DNA of 8,316 bases from a bacterium (GTDB lineage: Bacteria; Patescibacteriota; WWE3; 2-01-FULL-39-13; JAQBTZ01): NCBI GenBank assembly GCA_027624675.1, contig JAQBTZ010000022.1:1-8316 (forward strand), read 5' to 3'. Shown here one piece after another: positions 6,576-8,316 of the stretch; the first letter of the stretch is position 1, and every line of letters begins with the position of its first letter. The translations under genes were made by a program, and so were the position numbers. Under the pieces are notes generated by a model, which was not told the DNA's origin, made no database searches, and saw only the letters and a program-made list of their open reading frames with translations.

Positions 6576-6584
6576 TGGTATAAT
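6576..6584 (+). promoter_or_regulatory. Extended -10 promoter of the second CAT tRNA
   Basis: TGGTATAAT is a perfect extended -10 element. The upstream TTAGAC (6555-6560, 18-bp spacing) is only a poor -35, which extended -10 promoters tolerate. Transcription would start near 6591, leaving a leader of about 65 nt that contains the repeat at 6611-6637. Confidence 0.5.
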
Positions 6585-6610
6585 TTCAAACATAATTAAT
6601 AGGTACTTAT

Positions 6611-6637
6611 GGATCCTTCGATAAACTCAGGATGACA
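6611..6637. repeat. Short dispersed repeat (CTCAGGATGACA type)
   Basis: The segment ends in ACTCAGGATGACA, and ATCCT (6613-6617) pairs with AGGAT (6629-6633). Sequences of the form CCTTCGAYAARCTCAGGATGACA are a common intergenic repeat in many bacterial genomes, as I recall them. Its GGATGAC end resembles the GCATGAC end of the element at 78-142, so the two could be related. It lies 20 nt before the tRNA gene, inside the predicted primary transcript. Confidence 0.6.
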
Positions 6638-6656
6638 GAAAGTTTAATACACATAT

Positions 6657-6733
6657 GGCAGGGTAGCTCAACTGGTTAGAGCGCAGCACTCATAACGCTG
6701 AGGTTGAGAGTTCGAGTCTCTCCCCCGCCACCA
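6657..6733 (+). tRNA. Elongator tRNA with anticodon CAT (Met, or Ile-lysidine)
   Basis: The 77-nt cloverleaf has acceptor GGCAGGG (6657-6663) with CCCCGCC, D stem GCTC/GAGC with loop AACTGGTTA, anticodon stem CAGCA/CGCTG around CTCATAA, variable AGGTT, T stem GAGAG/CTCTC with canonical loop TTCGAGT, discriminator A and encoded CCA. A fully paired first position and C11-G24 mark it as an elongator, not an initiator. Two A.C oppositions (4:69 and 31:39) are slightly unusual. A CAT gene can encode tRNA-Met or the tRNA-Ile whose C34 becomes lysidine; G5-C68 and the A4.C69 mismatch match neither reference pattern cleanly, so I favour Met only moderately. Confidence 0.93.
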
Positions 6734-6735
6734 TA

Positions 6736-6791
6736 AAGACTTAGTGAGCATCTTGCGAACTTAGTCGCCTGCAGTACCCGAAGGCGTGCAC
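6736..6791. repeat. Dispersed intergenic repeat, copy B
   Basis: This copy begins two bases after the tRNA CCA end and has the same order of blocks as 5033-5084: AAGACTTA (6736-6743), TTAGTCGCCTGCA (6761-6773), then a hairpin region in which CGCCT (6766-6770) can pair with AGGCG (6782-6786). It also shares TGCAGTACCCGAAGG (6770-6784) with 5260-5274. It lies between convergent genes, the tRNA and the FtsB-like gene, and could end both transcripts, though without T-tracts. Confidence 0.65.
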
Positions 6792-6801
6792 CACCCTATA
6801 G

Positions 6802-7170
6802 TTAATATCTAAATGGATTGTTTTTAAAAAAAAGTTCTAACCACATTTCAACTGGTCTTATTTCTAAATCTTTAATCTCCAAAACTTCTGCTATCTTTTT
6901 ATCTCCAATTTTACCTGGCACAATAATTACTTCTTGATTTCTTTTAGATAAACCTAGCTTACTAACTGCCTCAAATTCAATAAAATCCCTTGTTTTTTTT
7001 TCAGCTATCTCCTGTTTTATCTCCTTATTCTCAAGCTTAAGCTGTTCTACACTTAAAGCTAAATGATCGACTGCCTTTGCTTTTAACTGTACATCAGTAT
7101 AAGTCCTATACAAACTGTATACTGCAAGTAAAGTTAATATAATAAAAAAACCAATCTGGTATCTATACAT
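6802..7170 (-). CDS. Septum formation initiator family protein (FtsB/DivIC-like)
   Basis: This 122-residue protein has the family architecture: a short cytoplasmic start, one transmembrane helix (about 6-22, GFFIILTLLAVYSLY), a heptad-rich coiled coil (about 26-62, including LALSVEQLKLENKEIKQEI) and then the characteristic FIEFEAVSKLGLSKRNQE-VIIVP segment (63-85), corresponding to the usual glycine-leucine turn and valine-rich strand. Relatives pair with FtsL and FtsQ (DivIB) in the divisome to activate septal peptidoglycan synthesis. The C-terminal tail ends EMWLELFFKNNPFRY, a tryptophan-containing end I associate with CPR members. The ATG at 7170 is the first codon compatible with the membrane segment. 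It is divergent from the Xer gene and convergent with the tRNA; no Shine-Dalgarno site is visible. Confidence 0.85.
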   Translation of the reverse strand: MYRYQIGFFIILTLLAVYSLYRTYTDVQLKAKAVDHLALSVEQLKLENKEIKQEIAEKKTRDFIEFEAVSKLGLSKRNQEVIIVPGKIGDKKIAEVLEIKDLEIRPVEMWLELFFKNNPFRY

Positions 7171-7276
7171 AGAATTAAAATATACCTTGATTACAATATT
7201 TTTCCAGTAACTTAAACCTCAATCATCATAATATTTGTAAATACAACAAAAAGGTGTTATCCTATAGTGTTAGTAG

Positions 7277-7304
7277 TTGACATTAGTAGCCATTGTTTGA
7301 TAAT
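7277..7304 (+). promoter_or_regulatory. Sigma-70-type promoter for the Xer-like recombinase
   Basis: A perfect -35, TTGACA (7277-7282), is followed after 16 bp by GATAAT (7299-7304), five of six matches to the -10 consensus. The predicted start near 7311 leaves a leader of about 40 nt before the ATG at 7352, containing no clear ribosome-binding sequence. Confidence 0.65.
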
Positions 7305-7351
7305 TTAATAGGAATGAAGTTATACAGTCCTTTGATTAACTTCTTAAAAAT

Positions 7352-8221
7352 ATGATTTCATTAATTGATGCCCATAAAAAATTTATAAATGATCTAAAGA
7401 AAAAAAGTAGAGCTGAAGCTACTACTGTTGCGTATTCTAAAGATATTATTCAACTTATTTCTTTTCTGGATAAAGAAAAGATAAAAAATACAAATGAAGT
7501 CAAACTTGATGACCTAAATAAATTTATGCAGAGTCTTGCAGATGAGGGTCTTAAAAATAAGACAATATCAAGAAAAACAAATTCTACCAGAACATTTTTT
7601 AAATACCTACGAGCTGAAAACCTAGTTGATATTAACCCATCTCAAAATTTAGAACACCCAGAAGTAAAATCACACGATCCAAGAATTTTATCTAAACTTG
7701 AATATAGGTCACTCCGAGATGCTGTTAGAAAAGATATTAGAACAGCAGCAATTGTAGAGCTTTTTTTACAAACTGGTATTAGAATTGGAGAACTTGCAAG
7801 ATTAAACCTAACTGAGGTTAAACTAAACGGTGGTAAAGGCGAAATTTACATATCCGAATTTGGTAGTCACGAAGCACGCGTAGTTCCACTTAACGATGCT
7901 GCAGAAGAAGCAATTTCAGAATACATATTAATTAGACCAACAAACGTAAAATCAGAAAACTTTTTTATTACAAAAACTGGTAAACCATTACTAGTAAGAA
8001 ATATTAGAGCTACATTAAATAGATATTTTGAAAAAGCTGAACTTAGCCATGTAAAGGTAAATGACCTTAGACACACTTTTATTGCTCATCATCTTACACA
8101 AGGCACAAATTTGTTAACGATTTCTAAAATTGCTGGACATAAAAGAATCTCAACAACTGAAAAGTACCTAAACTTTATTAAAAATCCTGGTGCAGAAAAA
8201 ATAGAGTTAGAAGAGTTATAA
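7352..8221 (+). CDS. Xer-like tyrosine recombinase
   Basis: This 289-residue protein has the two-domain Xer architecture. The N-terminal SAM-like DNA-binding domain (about 1-95) ends RTFFKYLRAENLVDINP, and the catalytic domain follows. Catalytic residues visible are R144 (TGIRIGELARL), R240 and H241 (DLRHTF), H263 (AGHKR) and the nucleophile Y272 (STTEKYLNF). Length is typical of XerC/XerD, which resolve chromosome dimers at dif, so that is the likeliest role. Two usual catalytic positions differ: the beta-hairpin lysine of GKGxK is not evident (FGSHEARVVPL, 170-180), and the first histidine of HxLRH is N237. K162 is one possible substitute. It has a clear promoter, and its last 6 nt overlap the convergent gene at the right edge. 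An integrase role is possible, but no phage genes or attachment sites are seen. Confidence 0.88.
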   Translation: MISLIDAHKKFINDLKKKSRAEATTVAYSKDIIQLISFLDKEKIKNTNEVKLDDLNKFMQSLADEGLKNKTISRKTNSTRTFFKYLRAENLVDINPSQNLEHPEVKSHDPRILSKLEYRSLRDAVRKDIRTAAIVELFLQTGIRIGELARLNLTEVKLNGGKGEIYISEFGSHEARVVPLNDAAEEAISEYILIRPTNVKSENFFITKTGKPLLVRNIRATLNRYFEKAELSHVKVNDLRHTFIAHHLTQGTNLLTISKIAGHKRISTTEKYLNFIKNPGAEKIELEEL

Positions 8222-8316
8222 TTTTTTAAAATATTTTTCAGTATTTTGACTTGCCCAAACACCAGCTGCAAGCAAAGAATCAAAGGTCCCTGCATCAAAC
8301 CAATTACCTTCAACTT
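8216..8316 (-). CDS. Sugar-1-phosphate nucleotidyltransferase, C-terminal fragment (RmlA-like)
   Basis: Only the last 32 codons lie in the window; the gene continues beyond the right edge. They read VEGNWFDAGTFDSLLAAGVW and then ASQNTEKYFKKL before TAA (stop at 8216-8218). The W-x-D-x-G-T-x-x-S-L-L pattern is the conserved C-terminal block of short glucose-1-phosphate thymidylyltransferases (RmlA/RfbA), which make dTDP-glucose for rhamnose and related surface sugars; D8 of the fragment lies in a metal- and product-binding position in that family. Another nucleotidyltransferase of the same superfamily is possible. The gene converges on the Xer-like gene with a 6-nt overlap. It would fit with the surface-glycan glycosyltransferase at 1039-2145, though the two are not adjacent. 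Confidence 0.68.
   Translation of the reverse strand, partial: VEGNWFDAGTFDSLLAAGVWASQNTEKYFKKL

Noticed and set aside
6657..6733. A second initiator tRNA
   Set aside because: G1-C72 is paired, D-stem pair 11-24 is C-G and the anticodon stem lacks the G-C run, so this is an elongator.
8089..8313. Minus-strand frame of 74 codons at the right edge
   Set aside because: It runs antisense into the recombinase gene; the neighbouring frame ending at 8216 carries the recognisable WFDAGTFDSLL block and is the real gene.
1..8316. CRISPR array, phage genes or insertion sequence
   Set aside because: There are no regularly spaced repeats, no transposase and no phage structural genes; the tyrosine recombinase has the length and layout of Xer proteins.

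Overview
The window looks like a piece of an AT-rich, gene-dense bacterial chromosome (by eye about one third G+C). I place it tentatively in the Candidate Phyla Radiation (Patescibacteria). This is an inference from an archaeal-type UMP kinase, a stand-alone 5'-3' exonuclease without a polymerase, small divergent proteins, near-absent Shine-Dalgarno sequences, and palindromic intergenic repeats of a style I associate with CPR genomes. Nothing here is phage- or plasmid-like.

Layout. 1-149 has no supportable gene but holds a compact palindromic repeat (78-142). UMP kinase follows on the minus strand (150-863) with its own well-formed promoter (897-925). A minus-strand operon runs from 5007 down to 1039: ftsH, then a 5'-3' exonuclease, then a family-4 glycosyltransferase. 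These genes overlap by 14 and 1 nt, and a weak hairpin/T-tract terminator follows (953-975). From 5033 to 6791 lies a more loosely packed stretch: two tRNA genes with anticodon CAT (5168-5242 and 6657-6733), two small plus-strand genes (a membrane-anchored hypothetical protein and a nucleoside 2-deoxyribosyltransferase-like protein) and several repeats. After that come a minus-strand FtsB/DivIC-like division protein (6802-7170), a plus-strand Xer-type tyrosine recombinase (7352-8221) with a clear promoter, and the last 32 codons of a convergent sugar-nucleotidyltransferase (RmlA-like) running off the right edge.

Most interesting point. The RNA at 5168-5242 folds as a complete cloverleaf with bacterial initiator tRNA identity: C1.A72 mismatch, A11-U24, G-rich anticodon stem, CAU anticodon and encoded CCA. 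Yet nearly all the conserved elbow and core nucleotides are changed: the T-loop is GGCAGTA instead of TTCRANY, and the D-loop lacks the GG pair. The other CAT tRNA in the window has canonical loops, so this is not a general property of tRNAs in this organism. I see no convincing Shine-Dalgarno site in front of any complete gene here, and ftsH looks nearly leaderless, so translation initiation in this organism may be unusual. Secondary observations are a Xer recombinase lacking two usual catalytic residues, an FtsH with a leucine in the pore loop, and a possible sliding-clamp-binding tail on the exonuclease.
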